From NCBI GenBank assembly GCA_965277595.1, contig CBDIDH010000002.1:2728001-2792000 (forward strand): DNA of 64,000 bases, in the 5' to 3' direction. Within the stretch, counting starts at the first letter, position 1, and every line of letters begins with the position of its first letter. This DNA comes from CBDIDH01 sp965277595 (GTDB lineage Bacteria; Planctomycetota; Planctomycetia; Isosphaerales; Isosphaeraceae). The notes below the pieces were generated by a model, which ran no database searches, had not been told where the DNA came from, and was given only the letters and a program-made list of their open reading frames with translations. Positions 28,416 through 37,863 of the stretch are shown in pieces. The translations under genes and the position numbers were made by a program.

Positions 28416-28486
28416 GCCGGCCAGATAGCATCGTCTTCGGTCCACCACCTCTCCCATGGCGACCTGAACGAAGCAATCTGGCCGGC
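28416..28486. repeat. 11-base perfect inverted repeat
   Basis: GCCGGCCAGAT at 28416-28426 and ATCTGGCCGGC at 28476-28486, perfect arms 49 bases apart in a gene-free stretch. It precedes a further hairpin around CTCGGGAAGACCCGAG (28505-28520) and a terminator-like stem at 28558-28600. Together these look like a structured RNA rather than coding DNA. Confidence 0.6.
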
Positions 28487-28557
28487 TGTCTCGAGGTCCA
28501 GACCCTCGGGAAGACCCGAGTCAGGTCCGGATTGGCATTCCAAAAAAGTGTAGGGGA

Positions 28558-28600
28558 GGGCGAGCGGGGGGGGTCGTGCGAGGCTACCCGCTCGCCCTTT
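28558..28600 (+). terminator. Strong hairpin, probable intrinsic terminator
   Basis: GGGCGAGCGGG (28558-28568) pairs perfectly with CCCGCTCGCCC (28587-28597), then TTT. No protein gene precedes it on the plus strand for 4 kb, so if it works as a terminator it would end a non-coding transcript. Confidence 0.55.
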
Positions 28601-29006
28601 GGCGGTAAGTCGGAACAACCGAAAAGGCGGCTCCGACCGTCGCCATGAGGGTGGTTTGTTCGACCGGGCCTCCGTTGAGTTCGTCCTTCTCTCAGGAAGT
28701 CATTCGGACGCTCAGCAGATCCTCAGTCGTTTACGGGAAAACTTGATTTGCAAAGCCAGTGCCAGTTCCTCTTGACCCTTTCAAACCACCGCAATCCCGT
28801 ACCTCGCCAATGACCTCTGGATTTCGCCTTTCCTTCGATGGATTCTTGACTTACACGCAACGACGCGGCATCATCTCTCGTCGTGGAGATCGGAATTTTT
28901 TTGAGGTTGGTACAATCCCTGACCCGATTGCTCCAGACTTCTTTTGAACGAAAATTGTGCAAAACTGCCCCCAAATCGTGCATTCCTACCAAAAGCCTGG
29001 CCAAGG

Positions 29007-30296
29007 ATGACGAGAATCGCGACCGTGTTGCCTGAGGATCGAGTCGGGGGAACTGAAAATCTGGACGTGCTTGTCCGGGCCGTGGCGTCATGGATCAAGC
29101 AGGGCCGCGTTGATGCTCTCACGCGCTGGCTGACTCGCGAGCTTGACCCCGACGGCGTGCCCCGACGCCTCGACCTGGCGGACTGGCCCGAGGGCTTGCG
29201 CCTTCTCTCGGCGGCGATCGCCGGGCGTTCCGAGGCTTGGCCCGTGCCTTTCGATGCCGCGGCCGAAGGGTGGTTCCGCGCGCTCCTGAGGTTTTCCCGA
29301 CCCGACGGATCGCTCGTCTTTGGGCCGAGGGTTCCGCCGATCGGCTGTCGGAAGCTCTATCGCGGCTGGGCCGACCGGCTCAGCGACCCTGGGTTCGCGA
29401 CGGTTCTTGACTGGTGGTTCCCCGCCGCCGATGCCAGTCGCCACGCGCCTCCGCCTCTTCCCGCCGACGCCCGCCCCGACCGACCCCTTGCGATTCTCCG
29501 GGCCAACTGGGTCCGCCAGGGCGACCTGATCGCCATCGATCAGCGCCGGCCGGGAACCTCAACCCGGTTCGAGCTCAACGGATCGGGCCGGACCTGGCTC
29601 GGCCCTTCATGGTCGCTTGACGCGGCGAGAACCCCGACAACCCCTCGCGCCAGGCCGACGCTCTGGGTCAGTCAGGGGTCGGCCGACGCCTTCGAGTGGA
29701 CCATGCGGGTCGGCCCCGCGCGCCTGGTACGCACCGCGGTTTTGCTTCGCGGTCGATCGCTCGCCCTGCTCGCCGAGCAGTGGGACGGACCCTCCGAGGC
29801 CCCCGCCATGCGCCTGAGCCTGCCCGAAGGCATTGAGGCCGTGCCGCTCGCGGAGAGTCGAGCGTTCAGCCTCACGGCCGTCGGCGGTCGACCGGCCTCG
29901 GCGCGGGTCTTCCCGATCGGACTGCCGAGGCTTCCCTACGCGACCGACCGCGGCGCCCTGGAGTTTGAGCCGGGCGCTTTGGTTCTTCGCCAATCGCCCG
30001 TCGCGGGAGCGCGCCGGGTCTGGAGACCGCTCGTCGTCTCCTGGGACCCGAAGCGGAACCGTCAGAACGCGCACTGGCGGACCTTGACCGTCTCCGAGCA
30101 GGGGCGCGAATGTCCCCCCGGCACGGCCTTCGCCGCTCGCCTGAGTTGGGGACGCGACGAGACATTGATCGTTTATCGAAGTCTCGGCCCTCCCGGCCTC
30201 CGCGCCTTTCTCGGTCACCAGACCCGCGCCCGTTTCCTTCTCGGCCTCTTCACCTCGGAAGGTGAGGTCGAGCCTCTCCTCACGGTTCACGATTAA
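29007..30296 (+). CDS. Hypothetical cytoplasmic protein
   Basis: A 429-residue protein, Arg- and Pro-rich, with no recognised domain. It has helical N-terminal parts (DVLVRAVASWIKQGRVDALT) and a beta-rich C-terminal half (RFELNGSGRTWLGPSWSL; WRPLVVSWDPKRNRQNAHWR), reminiscent of the beta-sandwich regions beside heparinase-like domains, but without catalytic motifs that I can point to. The frame extends to a TTG at 28944; the ATG at 29007 is preferred though neither has a clear ribosome binding site. No signal peptide. Confidence 0.65.
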   Translation: MTRIATVLPEDRVGGTENLDVLVRAVASWIKQGRVDALTRWLTRELDPDGVPRRLDLADWPEGLRLLSAAIAGRSEAWPVPFDAAAEGWFRALLRFSRPDGSLVFGPRVPPIGCRKLYRGWADRLSDPGFATVLDWWFPAADASRHAPPPLPADARPDRPLAILRANWVRQGDLIAIDQRRPGTSTRFELNGSGRTWLGPSWSLDAARTPTTPRARPTLWVSQGSADAFEWTMRVGPARLVRTAVLLRGRSLALLAEQWDGPSEAPAMRLSLPEGIEAVPLAESRAFSLTAVGGRPASARVFPIGLPRLPYATDRGALEFEPGALVLRQSPVAGARRVWRPLVVSWDPKRNRQNAHWRTLTVSEQGRECPPGTAFAARLSWGRDETLIVYRSLGPPGLRAFLGHQTRARFLLGLFTSEGEVEPLLTVHD

Positions 30297-30303
30297 CTTC
30301 GTC

Positions 30304-30411
30304 TTTGCCCTTTTGCCCTTTGCCCTTTGCCCTTTTTGCCCTTTGCCCTTTGCCCTTTTGCCCTTTGCCCTTTGCCCTTTGCCCTTTTGCCCTTTGCCCT
30401 TTTGCCCTTCC
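30304..30411. repeat. TTTGCCC tandem array
   Basis: About 14 copies of GCCCTTT-type units with period 7 or 8 (one or two extra T), filling the gap between the two convergent genes. The unit is close to the TGTCCTTC and GGTCCTT units seen elsewhere in the window. Confidence 0.9.
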
Positions 30412-30615
30412 TCAGGGCACATTCCGCGGCTTCGAGGCGATCGTTACCATCGAAAGGACAATATAAACGAGCGCCACAACCACGGTAAGATAGCCGCTAT
30501 GCTGGTGGCGCTTGATCCAATCCGCCTGGCCGCTGAGGATCAACTGGCCCATGACAAGCTGAGCCGTGATGAGAAGCGCGGAGAGACTGCCGAGGATCAG
30601 GAGAACGATGCGCAT
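30412..30615 (-). CDS. Small two-helix membrane protein
   Basis: A 67-residue protein with two membrane helices (IVLLILGSLSALLITAQLVM and YLTVVVALVYIVLSMVTIA) joined by a short loop with Trp, Lys and two His (DWIKRHQHSGY). AAGGA lies about ten bases before the ATG. No family is named with confidence; the His-bearing loop resembles small haem-linked or cytochrome-oxidase-assembly membrane proteins. It runs out directly into the TTTGCCC array. Confidence 0.7.
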   Translation of the reverse strand: MRIVLLILGSLSALLITAQLVMGQLILSGQADWIKRHQHSGYLTVVVALVYIVLSMVTIASKPRNVP

Positions 30616-30788
30616 CGTGCGGAATTCCTTTGGACTGGGATGGGCTGGCGATTTGATCAGAAGACGCGGGACGTTGGTTTGACGCCGACGACATCACAAG
30701 AGAATATGCGATCGGGCCGCGGTCGTCACGACCCGAGACACAAAGGCCCGGCTCAACGGGTTCGGAAAAGGGCGGGGCTGCTGGCTTC

Positions 30789-31496
30789 ATGAACGTGGAA
30801 ACCTTGCGAAAGAACCTGGAATCGATTCGAACTCGAATGGCCGAGGCTGCGCAACGGTCGGGTCGAACCCCTTCGGCCGTGACGCTCGTCGCGGTGACCA
30901 AGCGAACGCCCGCCGCCTGGCTCGGCCCGCTCGTCGCCTCCGGCGCGATCGACCTCGGCGAGAATTATCCCCAGGAACTCTGGGCGAAGGCCGAGACGTT
31001 GAACGATCCAACTCTACCCGTCCGCTGGCACCTGATCGGCCACCTTCAAGGAAACAAGGCGCGGAAGACCCTGTCGATCGTTCGGATGATCCACGCGGTT
31101 GATTCGCTCAAACTGCTTCGAACGCTCGATGACCTCGCCGCCGAACTGGCCGATCCTCCCGCAGTTTGTCTTCAGGTTAACACCTCGGCCGAGCCGAGCA
31201 AGCACGGCTGGTCGCCCGAGGCGCTTCCGATCGACGCCGAGGCGATCGCCGCCTGCCGTCGGATTCCGATCGTCGGCCTGATGACGATCGCCGGTTACGG
31301 CACTTCGAATGAATCCGCCCGCCCCTCGTTCGTCACCTTGCGTCAGACCCGCGACGACCTTCGAACCCGCACCGGCCTGGCTCTGAATCAGCTCTCGATG
31401 GGGATGTCCAACGATTTCGAGGCCGCCATCGAGGAAGGGGCGACGCTCGTCCGCGTCGGCTCGGCGCTCTTCGACGGGGTTGAGATTGAGCCATGA
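30789..31496 (+). CDS. yggS: YggS-family PLP homeostasis protein
   Basis: A 235-residue single-domain PLP-binding TIM-barrel protein. Lys38 in LVAVTKR is the expected Schiff-base residue; GENYPQE, WHLIGHLQGNKAR, VNTSAEPSKHGW, GLMTIAGYG and LSMGMSNDFEAAIEEGATLVRVGSALFG-like blocks follow. The family (YggS/PLPBP) manages intracellular pyridoxal phosphate and amino-acid balance rather than catalysing a reaction. The stop overlaps the start of the next gene by four bases (ATGA), the usual yggS-yggU type pairing. Confidence 0.95.
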   Translation: MNVETLRKNLESIRTRMAEAAQRSGRTPSAVTLVAVTKRTPAAWLGPLVASGAIDLGENYPQELWAKAETLNDPTLPVRWHLIGHLQGNKARKTLSIVRMIHAVDSLKLLRTLDDLAAELADPPAVCLQVNTSAEPSKHGWSPEALPIDAEAIAACRRIPIVGLMTIAGYGTSNESARPSFVTLRQTRDDLRTRTGLALNQLSMGMSNDFEAAIEEGATLVRVGSALFDGVEIEP

Positions 31497-31798
31497 TCGC
31501 CCTGAAACCTCACGCGCTCGGCTCCGTTCTGCCCGTCCGAGCCCAGCCCGGCGCCCGCGAGAATGCGGTTCTGGGCGAGCGATCGGGTGCGCTCCGCGTC
31601 GCTGTCTCGGCCGCTCCCGAGAAAGGCAAGGCCAACGCCGCCATTGCCTCTCTTCTGGTCGACGCCCTCGGCTGTAAACCCTCGCAAGTCGCGCTTCTCT
31701 CGGGCGCGACCTCGCGCGACAAGGCTTTCCTCGTCACCGGCTTCGATCCCGACGCCCTCCGCGCACTCGTCGATCAACTGACCGCCCCAATCCCCTGA
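31493..31798 (+). CDS. yggU: DUF167 family protein (YggU-like)
   Basis: A 101-residue protein of the DUF167 fold: PVRAQPGARENAV, LRVAVSAAPEKGKANAAIAS and VALLSGATSRDKAFLV are the conserved blocks. Function is unknown, but the gene commonly sits next to yggS, to which it is coupled here by an ATGA overlap. Cytoplasmic. It is followed by a heptamer inverted repeat before aroA. Confidence 0.92.
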   Translation: MIALKPHALGSVLPVRAQPGARENAVLGERSGALRVAVSAAPEKGKANAAIASLLVDALGCKPSQVALLSGATSRDKAFLVTGFDPDALRALVDQLTAPIP

Positions 31799-31853
31799 AA
31801 TCCTCTTTCCCCTGGCTCTTTAACCATGGCAAAGTGTTTCTTCCCTTGAGACT

Positions 31854-31921
31854 CGATGACCAATGTCCGATGACCGAGACATTCCTGAAATTGGTCATTG
31901 GTCATTGGTCATCGGTCATCG
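31854..31921. repeat. Heptamer inverted repeat
   Basis: Left arm 31854-31879 uses GACC units (CGATGACCAATGTCCGATGA), right arm 31891-31921 uses GGTC units (TTGGTCATTGGTCATTGGTC). The arms face each other across about 11 bases, so a hairpin can form. It lies between yggU and aroA. Confidence 0.8.
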
Positions 31922-31962
31922 CCCAAAGACCTTTCCCTTTTCTCCCGACTGATCGCGAACCC

Positions 31963-33258
31963 ATGCCCGACTACCCCGCCGAAATCCTGATCAACCGCTG
32001 GCCGAGCCCCCCCAACAACCCTCGGGTCCGCGTCCCCGGTTCGAAAAGCCTGACCAATCGCGCCCTGATCGTCGCCGCCCTGGCGAAGGGGCCGAGCACG
32101 CTGACAGGCGCTCTCGATAGCGACGACACCCGCGTCATGGTCGATTCGTTGCAAAAATTGGGCATCAACGTAACCCACACGCCCGAAACGGCCTTGATCC
32201 GCGTCAAAGGGTGCGGCGGCGAGATCCCCGCGGCCGAGGCCGACCTTTATGTCGGCAACTCGGGCACGAGCCTTCGCTTTCTCACCGCCCTGGCCGCATC
32301 CGGCCGAGGCACGTATCGACTCGACGGCAACCCTCGGATGCGTCAACGCCCCGTGGCCGACCTCCTTCAGGCCCTCAACGGCCTTGGCGCGGACTGCAAG
32401 AGCGACCTCAACACCGGCTGCCCCCCCGTCACCGTCAAAACCGGCGGTCTCGACGGCGGTTTCGCCTTCGTCAAGGGGGACGTTTCCAGCCAGTTCCTCA
32501 GCGGTCTTTTAATGGCGCTTCCCGGCTCGAACCACCTCACGACCGTCGAGGTCGAGGGCACCCTTGTCTCGCTTCCTTACGTGACGATGACGCTTTCCGT
32601 CATGGCCTCGTTCGGCGTCCGGGTCGGCAACCGCAAGAACCGCCGGTTTGACGTCCATCCCGGCCATTACACCGGCCGATCCTACGCGATCGAGCCCGAC
32701 GCCTCGGCCGCGAGCTACTTTTTCGCGCTCGCGGCGATCACCGGCGGCACGGTCACCGTCGAGGGGCTTGGCACCAACAGCGTTCAGGGCGACATGGGAT
32801 TTGTCGACGTCCTTGAACACATGGGCTGCAAGGTCGAGCGCTCGGCCGATTCCACCACCGTGACCGGCGGCCCGCTCCGTGGTTTCGACGTTGATATGAA
32901 CGCGATCAGCGACACCGTGATGACCCTCGGCATCGTCGCTCTCTTCGCCTCGGGATTCACCCGGATTCGCAACGTCGGCCACATCCGCCACAAGGAAACC
33001 GACCGCATCTCCGCCCTTGCCAACGAGTTGCGCAAGCTTGGCGCCAGTGTCGACGAGCATCCCGACGGCCTCCTGATCGTCCCCCCGGCGACGCTCACCC
33101 CCGCGCGGATCGCCACCTACGACGATCACCGGATGGCCATGTCGTTTGCTCTCGCCGGAGTCAAGTCGGGGGGCGTGACGATCGAAGACCCGGGCTGTGT
33201 CGCCAAGACCTATCCCGGCTTCTGGGACGACCTTGCGCGGCTTGCTCCCGGTTCCTGA
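31963..33258 (+). CDS. aroA: 3-phosphoshikimate 1-carboxyvinyltransferase (EPSP synthase)
   Basis: Joins phosphoenolpyruvate to shikimate-3-phosphate, the penultimate step to chorismate. Family blocks are all present: PGSKSLTNRALIVAALAKG, GNSGTSLRFLTALAA, DGNPRMRQRPVADLLQAL, GDVSSQFLSGLLMALP, RHKETDRISALANELRKLG and DDHRMAMSFALAG. I chose the ATG at 31963 (431 residues, normal length) because the frame upstream runs into the heptamer repeat and lacks family similarity. The last 49 bases overlap the convergent membrane-protein gene. Confidence 0.95.
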   Translation: MPDYPAEILINRWPSPPNNPRVRVPGSKSLTNRALIVAALAKGPSTLTGALDSDDTRVMVDSLQKLGINVTHTPETALIRVKGCGGEIPAAEADLYVGNSGTSLRFLTALAASGRGTYRLDGNPRMRQRPVADLLQALNGLGADCKSDLNTGCPPVTVKTGGLDGGFAFVKGDVSSQFLSGLLMALPGSNHLTTVEVEGTLVSLPYVTMTLSVMASFGVRVGNRKNRRFDVHPGHYTGRSYAIEPDASAASYFFALAAITGGTVTVEGLGTNSVQGDMGFVDVLEHMGCKVERSADSTTVTGGPLRGFDVDMNAISDTVMTLGIVALFASGFTRIRNVGHIRHKETDRISALANELRKLGASVDEHPDGLLIVPPATLTPARIATYDDHRMAMSFALAGVKSGGVTIEDPGCVAKTYPGFWDDLARLAPGS

Positions 33259-34280
33259 GCCGTGGCCGATCGTTTCGCCCAGCGAAAGGCGATCTCGGTC
33301 ACGACCTGCGCGACCCTGGCGATCGCGTTCGGATCGATCGGCCGATCTTCCGCGCCGCCGACCAGGCGGACCGAGGGAATTCTGATCGGCCGGGAACTCA
33401 TGTTTCCGAAGCCCGATGATGCCGACCTTGCCCGATCGTGCGGAATCCAGAGCGCCTCGGCCGCCTCGGCGGCGAGGTCGGCGGCCTCCCCATGCCCGGC
33501 GATGTTGAGTCGTTCTCCCCGCCCCGGATCGTCGATCGCGACGGCAAGCGTGGGCGTCTCGTCGTCAAAGCGTTGCCGAAGAGTTTTCGCCAGGTCAACG
33601 ACATCGGGACTGGCGACGACCCACGTTTCGACCCGATCCTTGAGCGATTTCGGCCAGCTTCGGGCGAGTTCCACCAGCAAGCTCAACCCCGCTCGATCAT
33701 CGCCGCGCCGTCTCAATAGCGCTCGACCGACGATCCACCCGACGATCCAGGTCTGAACGATCAGCACCCCCCAGGCCGTTCGCGTCTGGCCCCAGGCTCG
33801 CCCCACCATCAGCACCGCGCCAAGCACCCCGAGCGCAAGAATGATTTTCCCGCGTTCGCCCGGCGTGAGCCCCAGACCTGGATTCGCCAGCCTCGCGACG
33901 AGGACCAGTCGGACCGGCCTCGGCTCCTCGATTCGATCCGTCGCCAAACAAGACGCGAGCAGGGTCGGACGGTCGTGACGACCTGATCTGGACCTGGCGC
34001 GGACGTAAGCGAATGCCAGCGGTGTTACCAGAAGCCCGGCGATTCCGAGGTTCACGACAGGCGAGACCGCCGGTTGAACCATCTTGATTTCGACGAAGAA
34101 GTAAACCACGAGAAGGCCGAGAATCGGCGGGATCAGTATCGTCTTCGATTCAAACGCGATGCGTTCCGTCCGCCAGCCGATTTTCGCGAGCCCGGCCTCG
34201 AACTCGTCCGCCGCCCCGGTCGCTTCCGTTCCGTCCGCGCGGTCACTGGTGGCAACGACGCGCGCGGGGTCAAAACGCAT
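33210..34280 (-). CDS. Multi-pass membrane protein of unknown function
   Basis: A 356-residue protein with four predicted membrane helices (ILIPPILGLLVVYFFVEI; LGIAGLLVTPLAFAYV; IILALGVLGAVLMVGRAW; GVLIVQTWIVGWIVGRAL), then a soluble domain of about 150 residues with alternating strands and helices (VETWVVASPDVVDLAKTLRQ; TPTLAVAIDDPGRGERLNIA). The soluble part is reminiscent of the non-catalytic part of M28-type peptidases, but no metal ligands are visible, so I do not assign a function. GGAGAGGG precedes the ATG at 34280 at good distance, deciding that start over a longer frame. Its 3' end overlaps aroA by 49 bases. Confidence 0.7.
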   Translation of the reverse strand: MRFDPARVVATSDRADGTEATGAADEFEAGLAKIGWRTERIAFESKTILIPPILGLLVVYFFVEIKMVQPAVSPVVNLGIAGLLVTPLAFAYVRARSRSGRHDRPTLLASCLATDRIEEPRPVRLVLVARLANPGLGLTPGERGKIILALGVLGAVLMVGRAWGQTRTAWGVLIVQTWIVGWIVGRALLRRRGDDRAGLSLLVELARSWPKSLKDRVETWVVASPDVVDLAKTLRQRFDDETPTLAVAIDDPGRGERLNIAGHGEAADLAAEAAEALWIPHDRARSASSGFGNMSSRPIRIPSVRLVGGAEDRPIDPNAIARVAQVVTEIAFRWAKRSATAQEPGASRARSSQKPG

Positions 34281-34466
34281 GAAAACCCTCTCCACCCTGA
34301 ACATCAAGTCACACCCGCGCATCATCTTACCAGAAGCTTGACCTTGTCCGAACCTCGGCATCGGGCGGGTGTCTCAAGTGGCGAGTCCTTGACGATTTCC
34401 AACCGCGAAGGGTAAGGTGAATCGGCCGCGGTGCGCGCTGATTTCGAATTTCCCCAAGTGACGACC

Positions 34467-36227
34467 ATGCTGAAACGGACACACACCTGCGGCGACCTGA
34501 CGCTCGACCATGCCGGCCAGTCGGTGATTCTCAACGGCTGGGTCGACGCCTGGCGCGACTTCGGCGGCCTCGTCTTCATTGACGTCCGCGACCGCTACGG
34601 CCTCACTCAGGTCGTCTTCGAACCCCAGGCGGGCGAGGCCCTTCAGGCCGCTTCACGCGAACTTCGCAACGAATACGTCGTCGCCGTCAAGGGGGTCGTC
34701 GCCCCTCGCCTGCCAGGCAAGGCGAACCCGAATCTCAAGACCGGCGCGATCGAGGTCCGGGCCGATGCGCTCGAAGTCCTCAACGCCTCGCCAACGCCCC
34801 CTTTTGATCTCAACGGCGCCGAGCCAAACGAGGAACTCCGCCTCAAATACCGATTTCTCGACCTCCGCCGCCCCGCGCTTCAGAAAGTCTTCATCCTCCG
34901 CCACAAGATGGCGCAGTTGATGCGCAACACACTCTCGGGCATGGACTTCCTCGAAGTCGAGACCCCCGTTCTCGGCCGCAGCACGCCCGAAGGCGCGCGC
35001 GACTTCCTCGTTCCCAGCCGGGTCCACGCCGGGCACTTCTATGCCCTTCCGCAATCGCCGCAGTTGTACAAGCAGTTGCTGATGGTGGCTGGTTTCGATC
35101 GTTATTTTCAGATCGCCCGCTGCTTTCGCGACGAGGATCTTCGGGCCAACCGTCAGCCCGAGTTTACCCAGCTTGACGTCGAGATGTCCTTCGTCGAGGA
35201 CGAGGACATCATGAACACGATGGAACCCGTCGTCGCCGCGATCGCCCGCGAGTTCACCGGCGAGGAACTGACGCTGCCGCTCCCTCGCCTTGATTATCAC
35301 GACGTCATGGAGCGCTTCGGCAACGACCGGCCCGACCTGCGCTATGGCCTCGAACTCAAGGACGTCGCCGACATCGCCTCCGAGACCGATTTCAAGGTCT
35401 TTCAGAACGCACGCGACGCCGGCCACCGGATTCGGGGCCTCTGCGCTCCCTCCTGCGCCGAAAAATACAGCCGGAAAGACCTCGACGGCCTCACCGAGTA
35501 CGCCAACTCGTTCGGCACCAAGGGCCTGGTCTGGCTCAAGGTTGACGCCAACGCCATCACCGGCCCGACCGCCAAGTTTTTCTCCGCCGACGCTCAAATC
35601 AAGCTCCGCGAACGCTTCAACGCCAAGGCCGGCGACCTGATCCTGATCGTCGCCGACACCGAGGCGATCACCAGTCAGGCGCTCACAAACCTGCGCACCA
35701 GACTTGCCGACGAGTTAAAGCTTTACGACAATTCAAGCTTTCATTACTCGTGGGTCGTACGCTTTCCGCTCCTGCACTGGGACGCCGAGGAAGGCCGGTT
35801 CGTCGCCGAGCACCACCCGTTCACGATGCCCCTGCCCGAAGACCTCGCCCTTCTTGAAACCGAGCCCGCGAAGGTTCGCGCCCAGGCGTACGACCTCGTC
35901 ATCAACGGCGAGGAATGCGGCGGCGGCACGATTCGTATTCACGACTCCGCGATTCAGGCCCGTGTCTTCGGCCTACTCGGCCTGACCCCGGAGCAAGCCG
36001 AGGAAAAATTCGGCTTCCTCCTCAGCGCCCTACGCAACGGCGCACCCCCGCACGGCGGAATCGCGCTCGGAGTCGACCGGATGGTCATGCTTTATGCGGG
36101 TCTCACGAACATCCGCGACTGCATCGCCTTCCCCAAGACCGCGCGAGGAACCGACCTCATGACCGGCGCTCCCGGCACGGTCGACGCTCGCCAGCTTCGC
36201 GAGCTTCACGTCCGACTTACCGATTGA
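34467..36227 (+). CDS. aspS: Aspartyl-tRNA synthetase, bacterial type
   Basis: Charges tRNA-Asp. The N-terminal OB-fold anticodon-binding domain (LNGWVDAWRDFGGLVFIDVR), class II motif 2 (FDRYFQIARCFRDEDLRANR, QPEFTQLDVEMSF), the bacterial GAD insertion in the middle, and motif 3 (PPHGGIALGVDRMVML) are all present. At 586 residues it has the length of bacterial AspRS. ATG at 34467 is preferred because the extension to 34431 adds only non-conserved residues. Whether it also charges tRNA-Asn cannot be told here. A T-tailed hairpin follows the stop. Confidence 0.96.
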   Translation: MLKRTHTCGDLTLDHAGQSVILNGWVDAWRDFGGLVFIDVRDRYGLTQVVFEPQAGEALQAASRELRNEYVVAVKGVVAPRLPGKANPNLKTGAIEVRADALEVLNASPTPPFDLNGAEPNEELRLKYRFLDLRRPALQKVFILRHKMAQLMRNTLSGMDFLEVETPVLGRSTPEGARDFLVPSRVHAGHFYALPQSPQLYKQLLMVAGFDRYFQIARCFRDEDLRANRQPEFTQLDVEMSFVEDEDIMNTMEPVVAAIAREFTGEELTLPLPRLDYHDVMERFGNDRPDLRYGLELKDVADIASETDFKVFQNARDAGHRIRGLCAPSCAEKYSRKDLDGLTEYANSFGTKGLVWLKVDANAITGPTAKFFSADAQIKLRERFNAKAGDLILIVADTEAITSQALTNLRTRLADELKLYDNSSFHYSWVVRFPLLHWDAEEGRFVAEHHPFTMPLPEDLALLETEPAKVRAQAYDLVINGEECGGGTIRIHDSAIQARVFGLLGLTPEQAEEKFGFLLSALRNGAPPHGGIALGVDRMVMLYAGLTNIRDCIAFPKTARGTDLMTGAPGTVDARQLRELHVRLTD

Positions 36228-36280
36228 GCCCCAACGAATCGAGCCTCAATGGGGCTCGGTTCTTGGAGCCTCGGTTTTTT
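36226..36280 (+). terminator. Probable terminator of aspS
   Basis: GAGCCCCA (36226-36233) can pair with TGGGGCTC (36250-36257), and an alternative smaller stem GGCTC/GAGCC (36253-36270) lies just before TCGG and six T (36275-36280). The first arm overlaps the aspS stop codon. Confidence 0.55.
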
Positions 36281-36286
36281 CAGGGC

Positions 36287-36360
36287 ATGGAAGATAACCA
36301 GGAATCAATGACCGACGAATTTCCTCAGTTGGTCATCGGTCCTTGGTCATCGGTCATCGC
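36287..36360. repeat. Heptamer inverted repeat
   Basis: A degraded GACC arm (36290-36319, GATAACCAGGAATCAATGAC) faces an intact GGTC arm (36329-36360, TTGGTCATCGGTCCTTGGTC). The mismatches in the left arm against the perfect complement are all A/G or C/T changes over 23 positions (17 match). Confidence 0.7.
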
Positions 36361-36372
36361 TTCCCTCAACCG

Positions 36373-37863
<1,491 letters not shown>

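Larger units (their letters stand above)
27911..29006. other. Gene-free interval of about 1.1 kb, structured in the middle
   Basis: No convincing gene. A 157-codon frame at 27955-28428 has no protein-like composition; within it a 32-codon frame (28330) has a plausible ribosome binding site. The segment 28416-28600 holds several inverted repeats (separate entries). The right third, next to the gene at 29007, is AT-richer and includes a TACAAT at 28911-28916. It could hold the porin regulatory region and a small RNA. Confidence 0.5.

Noticed and set aside
27955..28428. 157-codon frame in the porin upstream region
   Set aside because: Composition rich in Arg, Ser and His without hydrophobic core, no ribosome binding site at its start, and it overlaps inverted repeats.
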